This document shows positions 10,627 to 22,140 of a stretch of 64,000 nucleotides of DNA, in pieces. The notes under the pieces are model-generated. The model searched no databases, had not been told where the DNA came from, and worked only from the letters and a program-made list of their open reading frames with translations. A program made the translations under genes and the position numbers. Numbering within the stretch: position 1 is the first letter of the stretch; every line of letters starts with the position of its first letter. The stretch comes from Anodontia alba (taxonomy: Eukaryota > Mollusca > Bivalvia > Lucinida > Lucinidae): contig OZ024826.1 in the NCBI GenBank assembly GCA_964016985.1, positions 62,874,910 through 62,938,909 of the forward strand. Reading direction: 5' to 3'.

Positions 10627-11299
10627 TGTTTACAGTCGCCTTCTATGAACAACTTAAATGCTTCATTGCGATTAAGAGGACACAAAATGATGCCTGGCGG
10701 GGAGCTGCTTGATCATGAGCAAGGTGCTTTTTCACTGGACAAAAGGCATCTTTTGAATCTGAAAATTGTACATTTTACCACATATATTTTATATGGTCGT
10801 ACATGTATATGTACCAAATGACCAAATTTTCTTCGCAACACAAATCCCGTTTTCAAGTACACGTATATTTTGTACCCTTATTCTCATATCATACATGAAT
10901 AAGAACAATGATTTGTATAATGCAACATGTTGAAGGAAATTATAAAAGGACAAAAACATTTTTATTATTTCTATATTATCTTAACGTTTTAAAGATACTG
11001 GGAAGACCCGGATTTTTTTTTTTTTTAATCAAACTGGCATGAGCAAAGTATTTTTGTCCAGGGGAATGGAAATCGACAATATTGATTACAAAATCATGCA
11101 ATAAAATGTCATGCTGGGTCGCGCTGTGTACCGCCGCGTTATCGGGACACCTGTATCGCTGTTCTACCTGTATCGCTGTCTGAATATTTGTCATTGGGGC
11201 AGGGAAACTGTTGAGCGAGACATCAGGGACAGTCACCGGGAGAGATTGTCACCCCGAAATGAGACAAATAGGAATGTCTCGCTGACTGTACTGTACAAT

Positions 11300-11930
11300 G
11301 TAGCTCAAAGACTATTTGATAGAGAAATGTCATACCTTAGATATTAGTTCCATGTGACACGAAGAGTGACCTCAATATATATTTAGGTCAATGTGACCCA
11401 TATTTCATGGTTCAGTGATTATATCTTATATTTGATGACTGTTTGACAAGAGAAATGTCATACCCTTGAATATTAGTTCCATGTGACATGAAGGCTGACC
11501 TCAAAATTTATGCATGTCAGTGTGACCTATATTTCATGGTCCAGTGACTTAAGGATTTTGAAGACTATTTGATGGAGAAATATCATACCATGCAGATTAG
11601 TTCCATGTGAGACTAAGGGTAACCTAAAAATATATGTAGGTCATTGTGACCTACATTTCAGAGTCCAGTGATTTTACCTTATATCTCAAAGACTATTTGA
11701 TAGAAAAATATCATTCCTAGATTATAACTTCCATGTGACTCATTGATTGACATGAAAATATATCTACGTCATTGTGACTCAGTGTGACCTATATTTCATC
11801 ATTCAGTGTTTTTGCCTAATAAATTGGAAGACTATTTGTTGGAGAAATTTCATACCAGGAACATTAGTTCCATGTGATGCGATAATAAACCTCAAAATAT
11901 AATTATCTAGGTTAGTGTCCATTTAACTTG
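11300..11930. repeat. Tandem array, about 120-bp monomers
   Basis: At least five units repeat the order AGACTATTTGATAGAGAAAT, CATACC, TTAGTTCCATGTGA, GACCTCAAAATATAT, GTAGGTCA, GTGACCTATATTTCATGG, TCCAGTGATTTT. The array is followed by AGACAAGGCTATGCTG and GCAGCAGCTCTT near 12050-12085, a tail like that of the 14930-15400 array. No coding function is seen. Confidence 0.65.
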
Positions 11931-12588
11931 CATTAAAATTTGTAGAGGAATGTGTGATTTATATTCAGACTCACAAAACTTATTGTATTTGGAATAGAAT
12001 CATATAAAAATACTAAATACACCTTTTGACGTGTTAATGTGAAAAATAGGTAGACAAGGCTATGCTGCCATGCAGCAGCTCTTATTTTTTTATACCTGTC
12101 AGCAACAGTGAAAACGAAAATTAAATGTAAAACAAGTAATTTTTATTTTTCCTGGTGAATTAATTTACCAATACAAATTTGGCGCAAAAATGACTAACGT
12201 ATACAGTTGGCGAGGATCTCTAACAAACTGCTATAGAACAGGCTGCTACAGATCTATACAATCACACATTTTAGTCAATTGTGTGTCACATTTTCCTATT
12301 TCTACGTTCACTCTCCACAGTTTTTTAATTTTGCAGAAAGACGGTCTATTTTCCGTTTTCAGAATCATTATTTTTGGCATAATCGCTACAGACTGAATAC
12401 AGGTCAAACGTATTTACAGGTTCATGTAAATCTTCCACTTACATGTAACTTTATATTGCTTTTGATATCTGTCACTTGAACACATTAAACAAGAGTATCA
12501 TTATCAATAACCTGTATGAAAGACACCATTTCCTCAAATGGGATGGTCACCTGTTCAAGCAAACATTCTGGTATCAATTACTTGTTTA

Positions 12589-13929
12589 CGAGGGTCCTGC
12601 AAAAAGTTTTGTCACTGGGTTCGGATTACTTCAGTGCTACCTTTTATCAAACATATTTTTATTACAAACCTTCAAAGTATCCCCCCTTTACTGAAACACA
12701 TTTTTGTAACCTTTTTACCCAGTCGCGAAAAGCAGATAAATAGTCTTCTTTTGGTATCTGTTAGGGACACTGATAAATAGCGCTGCCAAGAGAACTTCTA
12801 GACGTATACTTATTTCCAGAAAGCATTTTCTTAAGCCTTGGAAATAAAAAGAAGTCACAGGGACTCAGGTCAGGTGAATAAGGTGGATGGTTTAAAACTT
12901 TCACCTATTCAGAAGCCAAAAAAACTTTAACAATATCACACTTATGAGAGGAGGCGTTGTCATGTAAAAGGTGGACTCCTGACCATCCTTTGCTTGGTCG
13001 TTTCTTAATGTAAAACTCTTTCACTTTCTTCAGTACAGAATTCTTGTAGAATTGGCCAGTGACTGTATGACCAGATGGACAAGGCACTTGAACGACTGGC
13101 CCACTTGAATTAAAGAAAATTGCGTACATCTTTTTCGAACTTATGGTTCTCTTGGCAATACATGGGCGTTTTTGATCTTTTCGTTTCCATTGCTTATTAT
13201 CAGCCCTTCTTTGTGGCTCAAGCATGTGCACTCAGGTTTCATCACCTGTTAGCAAGTTAGAAATAACCCGACTATTACAGCCTTTGTATGTTTTCAAAAG
13301 TTCCCGGGCACATTTAAGGCGTTGTGTCTTTTGCTCCTCAGTGAGCAAATGAGGTACCCACCAAGCGCAAACCTTTTCTCAGGTCCAAACGCTTTTTCAG
13401 AATTGTTTGCACACTGCCTTCTGATATGCCAATACAAACTAGCTATATCTTTGACAGACAATCACGCATCCTGTTCAACCACAATCTTTACAGCAGCGAT
13501 GTTAGCCTTGGTAACAGAGGTTTTAGGCCTTCCAGGATGGGTATCATCTTCAACAGAAAATTTCCCAGCTTTAAAAGCTTTAACCCACCTAAAAACTGTG
13601 CACATTGAAATGGTCTGAGGTCCATATATACCACACAATTCATTAAATATCTGCTTTGAATCTATATTAAGCCTAATGTGGCATTTAATATAGCTACGAA
13701 TTTCAGTCTTCTGGTCCATGTTTCAATGTAACAAGTAAATTGGTCAGTGTATATGACTGCATCTATTTCAATTTGAAATAACTCGGTCAGATGGAAAGCA
13801 ATTTGCACGAAATAAACGGGTATCATTAGCTATTCAACACACCATTCAAGTGCATTGAAGGATTTTAAAATATACCTGCGATAAAACTAAGTAAGCCTAT
13901 TAGTGACAGAACTATTTGCACGACCCTCG
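12589..13929 (-). mobile_element. mariner transposon, degenerate
   Basis: The 1,341-bp element is bounded by TA (12587-12588 and 13930-13931). The left inverted repeat is CGAGGGTCCTGCAAAAAGTT and the right in reverse complement is CGAGGGTCGTGCAAATAGTT. It carries one transposase reading frame on the minus strand, now broken. The CGAGGGT start and TA duplication identify the Tc1-mariner superfamily. Confidence 0.85.
12784..13719 (-). pseudogene. mariner transposase, inactivated
   Basis: The N-terminal helix-turn-helix region starts MDQKTEIRSYIKCHI at 13719 and includes a GRPKTSVT linker. Lesions follow in order: a TGA at 13462-13464 just after VEQDA, a frameshift near 13435-13440, and a TGA replacing Trp in the GDETWVH-type motif near 13232 that holds the first catalytic Asp. 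A TAG follows at 12905-12907, after LLHDNASSHKCD with the second catalytic Asp. The third catalytic region is visible past the last stop as HPPYSPDLSPCDFF. All three acidic positions are present but the protein cannot be made whole. Its length is normal for a mariner transposase of about 340 residues. Confidence 0.85.
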
Positions 13930-13931
13930 TA

Positions 13932-14659
13932 CACAAAATTGATTTGCCTGCTGTCACTCCGGTGTGTAGCAGTTGATGTCGTCACACCTGCGCCACACAG
14001 AGAAAACAAGATCATCATGCATGACCTTGATGTGCAGACTTTGACGTCGAATTTAGGGGAGGGATTTAATAGGTGTTTTCTTTGATCGGGACTGACAGTT
14101 TTATTAGAAAAACTGAATTTTTTTTAATAATCAAATTCGAGATTTTTACAATAAATAATAGCCTTAAATGTTGGGACGGTGAGCAACCTTCGAAAAATCG
14201 AATAGTTTCGAAAAATAGACATTTGAATCACTGAGCTTCTACTGTAGATAGTGACACAATTTGCAGCTTGACTTTTGACTTGTTAGGTGAACTGAGCGAA
14301 GACTCAGATCGGCATCTCAAACTGGTCTTTGCAGCATGCTTTGTGTTTAGCCAAATATGCATGGCTTCTCAGGTGGCCATCAAAAACTGACTAGACTGGA
14401 TGGATACACATGCAGGTCTGAGTCTTCACAACATGTATAGCCTCATTTTTTTCTTACGTTGGGCTCATTTTTGTATGAGCTTTTACATCTGAAATTTTAA
14501 CAAGCCCAATTTAATAGCTGCTGATTTGTCTGAAATCTGCTGGATGAGTGAGAAAAAGTAATAGAGCCTGACTTCTGGGTCTGCTTTGCTTGTTGAGGCC
14601 TGTTTGTACAGATACTTAGGGTAAATATGGTATGTCTCAGTTTTATGTTTTTGTTTCAG
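13932..14659. other. Intron-like stretch upstream of the first visible exon
   Basis: I find no open exon with splice signals. GAAGACTCAGA near 14295 and TCTGAGTCTTC near 14418 are 11-bp inverted repeats that may mark a small element. The rest is unassigned. Confidence 0.35.
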
Positions 14660-14742
14660 CTTGATGCTCTGTCAGACAAAAAAATAGAAACTTTCAATGA
14701 CATTAGGGATGGCATGAGCTTGATAACAATTCTGAAATCCTT
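14660..14742 (+). CDS. NuMA-like Hook-domain gene, exon A
   Basis: An acceptor TTTTTGTTTCAG precedes and a donor GTAAGT follows. The 83-nt exon translates from phase 0 as LDALSDKKIETFNDIRDGMS and LITILKS, ending with two bases of the next codon. The motif DIRDGMSLITILK corresponds to the early helices of Hook-type domains in HOOK, CCDC88 and NuMA, where an acidic-DG motif is followed by hydrophobic residues. In NuMA this segment directly follows the first helix, so one short upstream exon with the start codon is expected; I could not find it. Phase matching to exon B gives TT|T, a Phe. The assignment rests on pattern similarity. Confidence 0.7.
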
Positions 14743-14929
14743 GTAAGTATTCTTTTGTATTATTTAGAAGCTGCACTTCAGCTTTTTTAACAACACTAAG
14801 AAAGGGGATTTTCTGTGTCAGGGAGAAGTACAGACTTACATTAACAGTCCAGGATAACTTCTAGCAATTATTTTGCAAAAATAACTTTCCAGAGTTATAT
14901 AATATTGCCGAGAATTTTAGCTCCCCTAT

Positions 14930-15400
14930 ACAAAAATACAGGGTGCTATTGTTGTCTGTCTGGGTCAGACTCTGGAGAGGGTCTTAGGGATAAAAAATTA
15001 GGTCACACTCATAAAGTTTATGACAAAGTTTTTTTAAACATTCATCTCAGCAGTCACTGGACAGAACCCTTCCATATTTGGAACATAATCACATCCAAGC
15101 ATAACTTTAGTTTCCCTAACAACATACCCAAGAGCTTGACGCTGGAGCGGGTCTTTGAGGTAAAAAATTAGGTCACACTTTAATAAAGTTTTACGACAAG
15201 GTTTTTTAAACTTTTATATCTCAGCAACACTGGACGGAACCCTTCCATATTTGAAACATAATCATATCATAGCATAACCTTAAATTATGTACACCATACC
15301 TCAGGGTCATCTGAAGGGTTCTGTCCACTAAGCCATATCATAGCTAGACAAGGCACAACTCATGCAAGCTATACTGTCCTGCGACAGCACTTGTTCACTG
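14930..15400. repeat. Tandem array, about 175-bp monomers
   Basis: Two or more units share GAGCGGGTCTT, GATAAAAAATTAGGTCACAC, TAAAGTTTTACGACAA, CTCAGCA, ACTGGACAGAACCCTTCCAT and ATTTGGAACATAATCA. The right edge carries AGACAAGGCACAACTCATGC and TCCTGCGACAGCACTTG, a tail like that at 12050. Confidence 0.6.
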
Positions 15401-16284
15401 TTGCTCTGTCTTCTGCTATACTGTTGTATAGAATTCAAAGTAATTTGCTGTTTTTATTTATCATGTGGTAGAAATTAATGCAGCATGCATTAGTTTCTAA
15501 CCATGATCACTAGGGTGCTAGTTGCGGGATCTGATGAAACAAAGCATGGGGATTTTTACAATGGTGCATCATTGACTTTACAGTCAGTAAATATATGTAT
15601 TTTGAATATGGATGTATAGAGCACCTTTCTGACCACATAGAATTTAACTGGAAGTTAAACAGTGAAATCAAACATTGGATACCCCAGGGCCTTTGCTGTT
15701 GTCATAGTATGTTATTTAGTGGGCCCCAACACAAGTCAGTATCAATTTATTCTGTAAGTAGGTTGTAATTTAAACTCAAAAGAACCACCTGCATTAATTC
15801 ACTTTTTTGATCCACCTGAATATCCAAATATTGAGATGAAAAAACTATAACCATCATAACAGTTTTTGCTTATTTGAAAGAAAGGAATCTGTAGTTTATT
15901 ATCCCCAACCGATAGGGTACACCTATTATTGTTTTCACTTATTATTTTGGTCACATTTCATACTATCTTTGCATCTTTTTACTTTGCCCTGTTTCAATAT
16001 TTCAATGATATCAATTGATATACACTAAATTTAGAAATGGCGGTTTGGTAGGGGGATTTGCCATCTCCTCTGATGGCTATTTTTATACACCCAGCAAACT
16101 GAATTATTTTGGGTAGGAGGGTTGATACTGTTTTCACTTCCGTATGTCCTTCCATCCATTGTGTTTTGATTCTAGTGAGAGGGGAAGGGTTGGGGTAGGG
16201 TGATCTAATAAGATAAGCACTGCTTATTGGCAATTTCTTGTGGTAACATTATAGGGATCAAACATGGTTTTCTATGCATCAACA
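15401..16284. other. Intron stretch with no recognised feature
   Basis: Unassigned intron sequence. TATACACCCAGCAAACTG and CCGTATGTCCTTCCATCC near 16085-16160 resemble the head of the array-type elements found elsewhere in the window, but no monomers follow. Confidence 0.4.
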
Positions 16285-16355
16285 TTTGCAGAGTCTCTCG
16301 GAAGGTGTTGAAAACCCGGTTCGGGTTTTCAACACCTTCCGAGAGACTCTGCAAA
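16285..16355. repeat. Perfect 34-bp hairpin with 3-nt loop
   Basis: The arms 16285-16318 and 16322-16355 are exact reverse complements around GTT. A third, diverged copy of the arm (TTTCAACTCCTTCTGAGGAA) follows at about 16366-16392. Perfect pairing at this length suggests a recent inversion-duplication. Confidence 0.85.
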
Positions 16356-16645
16356 AGGGCAAAGATTTCAACTCCTTCTGAGGAATCCTGCAAGTATTAA
16401 TTATAATATATGGAAAACTAGGTTAGATCATTACTATTATATAAAAATATGAGTGAAGATATTATGTAATAGTAAGGGAGAAATTAGAAACAAATAATGA
16501 CAAAACAAACGCCACATATAAAGCCACTGAGGTACAAAGAAGAACTGCAAGAAAGGAACTGCCCTGGAACAGTCAGTGGGAAAACTTAATTTTGCACCAA
16601 CAAGGCATAAAAAGCAAAGACAATGCAACTGGTGCATCTTTTTTT

Positions 16646-18080
16646 ATGCCCCCGCATCGGATGATGCCGGGGTATATAGTTTTAGGTTTTCCGTATAAGG
16701 GTACATGCGTACGAATGTACGTCCGTCTGTACGAATGTCTGTACGTACTTCCATACTTATGTATGTGATCCTGTTAGACTCAGGTTAAGGTATTTGTACC
16801 AGGTAGAACTTGAACTTTTAACAGCTCATATTTTCCAAGCCATCTGATACATTTGGTTCATATTTGGTTTGATGATGGATATAGGTCCAAAGTTTTATTC
16901 AGCAATACCCCCACCCATGCCCATGATCTAAAGGTCAAGGTCATGGACTTAGAAATTTTTAATGTTAAAGACTCTGGTTAAGGATTTATACCAGGTAGAA
17001 CCTGAACCTTTAATGATTTACATGTATTTGGTTCATATTTGTTATGATGATAGATACAGGCTCCAAAGTGATATTCAGCAATACACTCGTCGATGGCTAT
17101 GACCTCAAGGTCAAGGTCACAGACTTGGAAATTTTTAATATTAAAGTTTTTAAAGAGCTCATATTTTCCAGACCTTATGATGGATTTGCTTTATATATGC
17201 TATGATGATAGATACAGGTCCAAAGGTTTATTTGACAATACTTATGCTTATGACTTCAAGGTCAAGGTCACAGACTTAGAAATTTTTAACGCTAATGTTT
17301 TTATATTTATGAATGAGTTCATATGATGGATTGGGTTTATATTTGATACGACGATAGATTCAGGTTCAAAGTGATATCAGTAATACACCCACCCATGCCT
17401 CAAGGTCAAGGTCACACACATAGAAATTTTAAATTTAAAGTATGTTTAGAGCTCATATTTTCCAAACCATATAATGGATTTGCTTCATATTTGGTAGAAT
17501 GATAGTTACAGGTCCAAAGTTTTATTCAGGCATACCCCAGACCCTGACCTCAAGGTCAGGGTCACAGACTTAGATGTTAAAGTTTTCAAGAGGTCATATT
17601 TTCCAAACAATTCAATGGATTTACTTCATATTTTGTTTGGTGATAGATACAGGACAAAGGTTTTATTCAGCAATACCCGTGTCCATGCCTATGACCTCAA
17701 GGTCAAGGTCATAGACTTAGAGATTTTGATTGTAAACATTTTAAAAGCTCATATTTTCCGAACCATTTGATGGATTTGGTTCATATTTGGTATGATGATA
17801 GATACAGGTTCAGAGTTCTATTCAATGATACCCGGCCCATGTCCATGACCTAAGGGTCAAGGTCACAGGCTTATTTTAAAAAAAGTTTTGTGTATTGGAT
17901 TCATATTTTATACAAGGTATATAATCATAAAATATAGGTCAAGTTCCATTTAGGGTAAAATCTATCAATTATTTTTAGAGTTATGGCCTTTTTTCAACTT
18001 CATTTTTTGCAAAATGCCTGCAGGTGGATGATTATGGCGCTGGGCGGGGGCATCCATGTCATATTGACACATTTCTAGTT
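16646..18080 (+). repeat. Array element with GCCCCCGCAT head, about 150-180 bp monomers rich in AAGGTCA
   Basis: The head ATGCCCCCGCATCGGATGAT is followed by GTACGTCCGTCTGTACG. About seven monomers then repeat GACCTCAAGGTCAAGGTCAC, AGACTTAGAAATTTTTAA, GCTCATATTTTCCAAACC, GATGGATTTGGTTCATATTT and ATGATAGATACAGGTCCAAA. The right end has GCGGGGGCATCC, complementary to the head, then a TGTCATATTGACA hairpin and TTTCTAGTTC. A hairpin close to a CTAGTT end recalls Helitron-type 3' ends. Confidence 0.65.
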
Positions 18081-18797
18081 CTTTTTTTTTTTTATGTGTT
18101 TTTTGATGGGTATGATGGATGCTTCTGTTTTTGTTTTTTTGTTTTTTTTTTATGGCTGAAAATTTGTGGAAAAGTGACATAATCTGTGGGCGAAGCTTGC
18201 TTACCAAGTAATGCTTACTATCTGCGGAAGCCTGATTACACTCTTTATTCTGGGGTCCATGTCTGTTGGTCTGAACATTCTGATTCATCTTTCGTTTACG
18301 GATTTATGAGTTTGGATTATGGCTTAGGTACCATGACCGCAACTACTACTTTGTCTTTGATAATGCTGCTTCCAGGGCAGTGATGTAATGTCATAAATCA
18401 TTATTATTTAGTTATCATTGATGTCTATGCAGGTGATGTCAGAATAAGCCATGGGTCTAAAATGTGATTATTTAAAGCAGTGAAACAGGTTTATTACAAT
18501 GTGTGATGACCTGATTAAAATCTGGTTTTCTCTCTGTGTGAAAACAGTGCTGTTAATACATTGTGACACAGATCTCTATGTAGTAATACATATTCTAACA
18601 TGACGTTAATGTTTTCCCATTGAGCCTAATGGAAACATCACCATAATCAAACTATAATAGTTCAGATCCTCAACATAGTGCATGCAAAGAGGCCCATTTG
18701 ATGACGTCACATGTAAATATTTACTTCTTGCGATGTGTACTGCAAAAGAGTTCCTTTGAAAATGTTGCAACATATTGATTTTCCGTTCTGTATCATA
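18081..18797. other. Intron stretch with no recognised feature
   Basis: T-rich simple sequence at 18080-18150, then unassigned AT-rich sequence. No splice-flanked exon is seen. Confidence 0.4.
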
Positions 18798-18985
18798 TTA
18801 TAATCGAAATAATTTTTCTCTACTGTGAATTATTTTGCTAATGCATGATTTTGTTGGGTAGATGGGAGTATGAATTCACTCTGGCTTTGCTGTCATGAAT
18901 TAATACTTCGCAATCTTCCCTCCTACACCATGCTTTATTTGCGATAATTCACAGTAGAGAAGAATTATTTCTTAATTAACATATA
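18798..18985. mobile_element. MITE with about 35-bp inverted ends
   Basis: The left end contains GAAATAATTTTTCTCTACTG and TGAATTATTTTGC. The right end in reverse complement contains GAAATAATTCTTCTCTACTG and TGAATTATCGC. The interior is short and non-coding. I cannot define the target duplication. Confidence 0.55.
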
Positions 18986-19254
18986 ATGTCACAATTATTC
19001 CGTGGATAACATCATGTCATAATAAAAATGATATGAACCCACATTACATAACACTTGGTTTACTGTCATGTAACATCAACATGCTGTCAGAGACAGTGTT
19101 GTGTTTTGTGTTGAAAAACAGTTCAACCTACTGCTATAAAATACAGTTTAACCCTTGTCATGCTGAATAAATTAAGATGCCACGCCTACTTCTAATTTCC
19201 AGCCAATCAGATTACTTGATCCAGATTGTTGATAAAAATTCACATACTTAATGA

Positions 19255-19320
19255 CAAACAGTGCAGATCCAGATCAGTTGGCTTCTTGAGAAGCCAACTG
19301 ATCTGGATCTCCACTGTTTG
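19255..19320. repeat. 30-bp-arm palindrome, CAAACAGTG family
   Basis: The arms CAAACAGTGCAGATCCAGAT and its partner ATCTGGATCTCCACTGTTTG pair with a single mismatch over 30 bp around CTTGAG. It shares its outer motif with 3906-3962. Confidence 0.75.
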
Positions 19321-19460
19321 CTAAGACAGGGCATGATGTGTTCAGCAAGAGAAGGGTTAAAAGTCATATGATAAAGAGAATCTTACACTCCTGGTAATAT
19401 CATATGAAATGACAACTCCTGTAAGATCCTCTATTTAAATGATGATTGTTCTACTTGCAG

Positions 19461-19540
19461 TGATGATCACTTCATACCATCAGATACTAGCGTGGATACA
19501 ATACAACAAAGATTTGAAGCTGTTAGAACTTACCTAGAAA
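19461..19540 (+). CDS. NuMA-like Hook-domain gene, exon B
   Basis: The exon lies between TTCTACTTGCAG and GTGAGT and is 80 nt long. With the two bases carried from exon A it reads F-DDHFIPSDTSVDTIQQRFEA followed by VRTYLE, ending on the first base of the next codon. The QRFEAVRTYLE helix corresponds to the RL-x-V-x-x-FL helix of the NuMA Hook domain. The single base A joins AT of exon C to give Asn. The matching phases across 4.7 kb of repeat-filled intron are strong evidence that this is a true exon. Confidence 0.75.
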
Positions 19541-19814
19541 GTGAGTTTTATTCTATCATATTGTCACTCCTAAGTTAGTATTCAATTAATAGTAATCTGT
19601 TTACTGAAAAGGGAATCAGATATTTATCCCCTCACCCATCCAGCTACCACAAAGTTGGTGTAGGTATCAAATGAGTAGCTTCAGCTGAAATCAGCCCTGT
19701 AAAATTTAAGAATTTTCTCAACTTGATTTTTAGCTATAACTCTCTTATGATAATCAAGATTACCAGGTGTTGTAGGTAGTAAAATAGGGTTGGAATAGCC
19801 CAAATTTTTCATTT

Positions 19815-20475
19815 TTATATCCCACCACATGATAGAGGCGGGGTATTATGGTCGCACAGTGGACATACGTCAGTCGTACGTCCATCCATTTTCACCAAAC
19901 TTGGTATGTGCTTTGATAATATAGAGGTCTGGTTTGGGATTGCTAATGGGCAAATTTCGTCTAATTTTGATGGAATTATCTGCCCGAGACATGCCCATAT
20001 TTTAATTTCTGGAGGGGGTGGTCGGGTGGTGCGAAGGTGCTGTGTATCTTACATCACTGGGGCGTCCAACTGATATTGGCTTACAGTTGGGCAAGGCCTG
20101 CTATCCTTGTAGTGGGTAAGGGTAGAGGGGGAATGTTTTTATTTCTTCTGTTTCTTCACTTTCATTCCTGTTCCTCTTTCTTCCCTGTCCCTCTCTTTCA
20201 TCTCCTCTACTCTCTCTTCTATCTCTTTTCTCCCTTTCTCTGGGAGACGACACAAAATGACCCTCAAGGGTTGATGTGTCGTTAAACCCCAACACAATCA
20301 ATTTTAATTTCTGGACGATAACTGTTGTAAATGTCAAAGGATTTTAACCAAACTTGTTACATGCATTGATATTAAAGAGATCTGGTTTGGGATTGCTATT
20401 ATGAAAATTTTGCAATGTTTGACAGAGTTATCTACCTGTGACATAATAATGGCCGGGTATTATAGTTTAACGTTT
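19815..20475 (+). repeat. CCCACCACATGATAG element, + copy
   Basis: The head CCCACCACATGATAGAGGCG and GGGTATTATGGTCGCAC is followed by two units with TCTGGTTTGGGATTGCTAAT and GTTATCTGCC. It ends with GGCCGGGTATTATAGTTTAA. This is the same family as the minus copy at 1992-2905, and each copy has an internal SINE insertion. Confidence 0.65.
20014..20300 (+). mobile_element. SINE with homopyrimidine core, copy 2
   Basis: A 15-bp duplication ATTTTAATTTCTGGA (19999-20013 and 20301-20315) flanks the 287-bp body. The head has GGTCGGGTGGTGCGAAGGTG, then GGGCGTCCAACTGATATTGG, then a pyrimidine tract at about 20135-20245, and the 3' end is GTCGTTAAACCCCAACACAA. It is nearly identical to the inverted copy at 2467-2758. 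Confidence 0.8.
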
Positions 20476-20597
20476 TTTATTGACACATTTTGGCCTGTGT
20501 TACCAAATTTGTGTCCATGGGCATAGCAACTTCAGAACACAATATTTTCATAGTGACTGAAGTCAAAATGTAGAAGTGATCTTGTAAGAAGATAGAA

Positions 20598-20892
20598 GCC
20601 GGCCTGGATGGCTCAGTCGAATGCCCATCCAGCTGGTGATCAGGAGGTTGTGGGGTCGACCCTCGTTGGGTCGGGCAACATTCTTATGGGGAGATTGATC
20701 ATGAAGTAGTTTCTACGATCATGCTCTCCCTTCCACTGATTCAAGAACGGCAGTTGTCATTTTCTGGCAAAAGAATGTGCACAAGTACTGGTTAACCGCT
20801 TAGGGGACTAAGCCTGCCCAGGAAAAGTGTTGTTAGGTAAACTGACCAGGCTTGACATGACCTTAATAGGTTAACTGGGCTGTAAAACCCTT
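20598..20892 (+). mobile_element. tRNA-derived SINE family 2, full-length
   Basis: The head GCCGGCCTGGATGGCTCAGT contains an A-box-like TGGCTCAGTCG, and GGGGTCGACCC serves as the B box. The body has GATTGATCATGAAGTAG, CAGTTGTCATTTTCTGGC and GGTTAACCGCTTAGGGGACT, ending AACTGGGCTGTAAAACC. It is the longest copy and defines the family for the truncated copies at 4322, 5603, 6513 and 9090. Confidence 0.7.
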
Positions 20893-21357
20893 TTTCTTCA
20901 AGTACATGCATTAGATGGCTTTGTACTGAATAAATGGTTGTCATATACTCCTAAAAAATCATCACAGAACTTCCACTTGCTATTCAAGTCATTTTTTGCT
21001 CACCTGGGCCGAAGGCTCCAAGCAAGCTTAAAGGATAGTAGGCCATCCTTTGTCAGTCTGTCATCCATCCACACCTTTGACCAGTTATATCTCCAGTCTG
21101 CAGGCTGATCTCAGTCATTTCTCTATAATATGCCTGTGGTGGGGCATCAATGACATAAGCTTTTCATGGAAATCCAATGAAAACTTTGGTTGCTATGGTA
21201 ACCCCTTGAATCCTGAAAATGCCTATTTTCGACCTTGTTATCTGCATAACTCCTTCAGTTTTTATCAGGTTTTCCTGAATCTTACATATAAGATAGAGTT
21301 GAAACTGGTGGACAGTTAGACCATAGGGTGGTACAGTGCATATTGATTGGAGGTTAA

Positions 21358-21568
21358 CCCTTAGGCTGCTAGAAAAAAAATGAATCAAGCCTGTAAGAGG
21401 GGGTACCTCTACTCGAGAAGTCATTACTCCCTTAATTTTGCCTCGAATTACATGGAATTTTCACATACAATTTGCCGATCGTAGGTGGCCATTTTACCGG
21501 AGAAAGGATGGTCATGTGACTAGAAAGTCACGTGACAATCACGTGTAAACCGGGAACAGTTTAAGACA

Positions 21569-21599
<31 letters not shown>

Positions 21600-21984
21600 T
21601 GTTACAAGGGACCAGCGCCTACTGTGTACTATTGCGAATGAAACAAGTGACATACAAAGGTTCTACTGTTATTCCTACTTCTTCCTCACTGGAAATGATT
21701 CAGGTGTTTTGGGCTTTTTTTCCAGAAAATCGTGATCAATGTGTTGAAGTGAGTGCTGAAATTAATTGCAGCTTGATATTTGGTATTCTCGGTCTTTTTT
21801 AGTGGGGGTAAAATCCAGCACCTGACTATCTAATGAAAAGTGGCGTGTTTGTATTAAAGTAGGTTCACTCCTGTATGAGAACACTTGTTCTGAATGGTTG
21901 CATGTGGTATATAGTAAGTTTGACAGGCTTTAGAGTTGGCAGACCCCTCCAGCGCGACAATAGTCGTGATTAGCAGCCTAAGGG
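21358..21984. mobile_element. piggyBac-like non-autonomous element
   Basis: Both ends sit on TTAA (21354-21357 and 21985-21988) with perfect 14-bp inverted repeats CCCTTAGGCTGCTA. TTAA duplication with a CCC start is the hallmark of the piggyBac superfamily. The 627-bp interior includes an A-tract near 21570-21599 and no transposase. Removing it restores the surrounding array unit (GAGGTTAAAATGCACCAAA, as in GAGGTTACAGTACACCAAA nearby). Confidence 0.8.
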
Positions 21985-22140
21985 TTAAAATGCACCAAAG
22001 ATAGAGCTATCAATATTTATTAAAGATTTTTCAGGCATGTTTTTGTTTCCAGATAACTACTCCTACAGTTTTCATAGAATAAGGTTGAAACTTGGTGGAC
22101 AGTTACACTATGAGGTGGTAAAGCACATATTGTTTCAAGG

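Noticed and set aside
10631..10721. Exon-like stretch after TTGTTTACAG
   Set aside because: Acceptor and GTGCTT donor are plausible and a frame is open, but the donor is weak, the peptide is unfamiliar, and the phase and content do not fit the expected first NuMA exon.
20598..20672. Candidate functional tRNA
   Set aside because: It is the head of SINE family 2; the same body occurs at four other sites.
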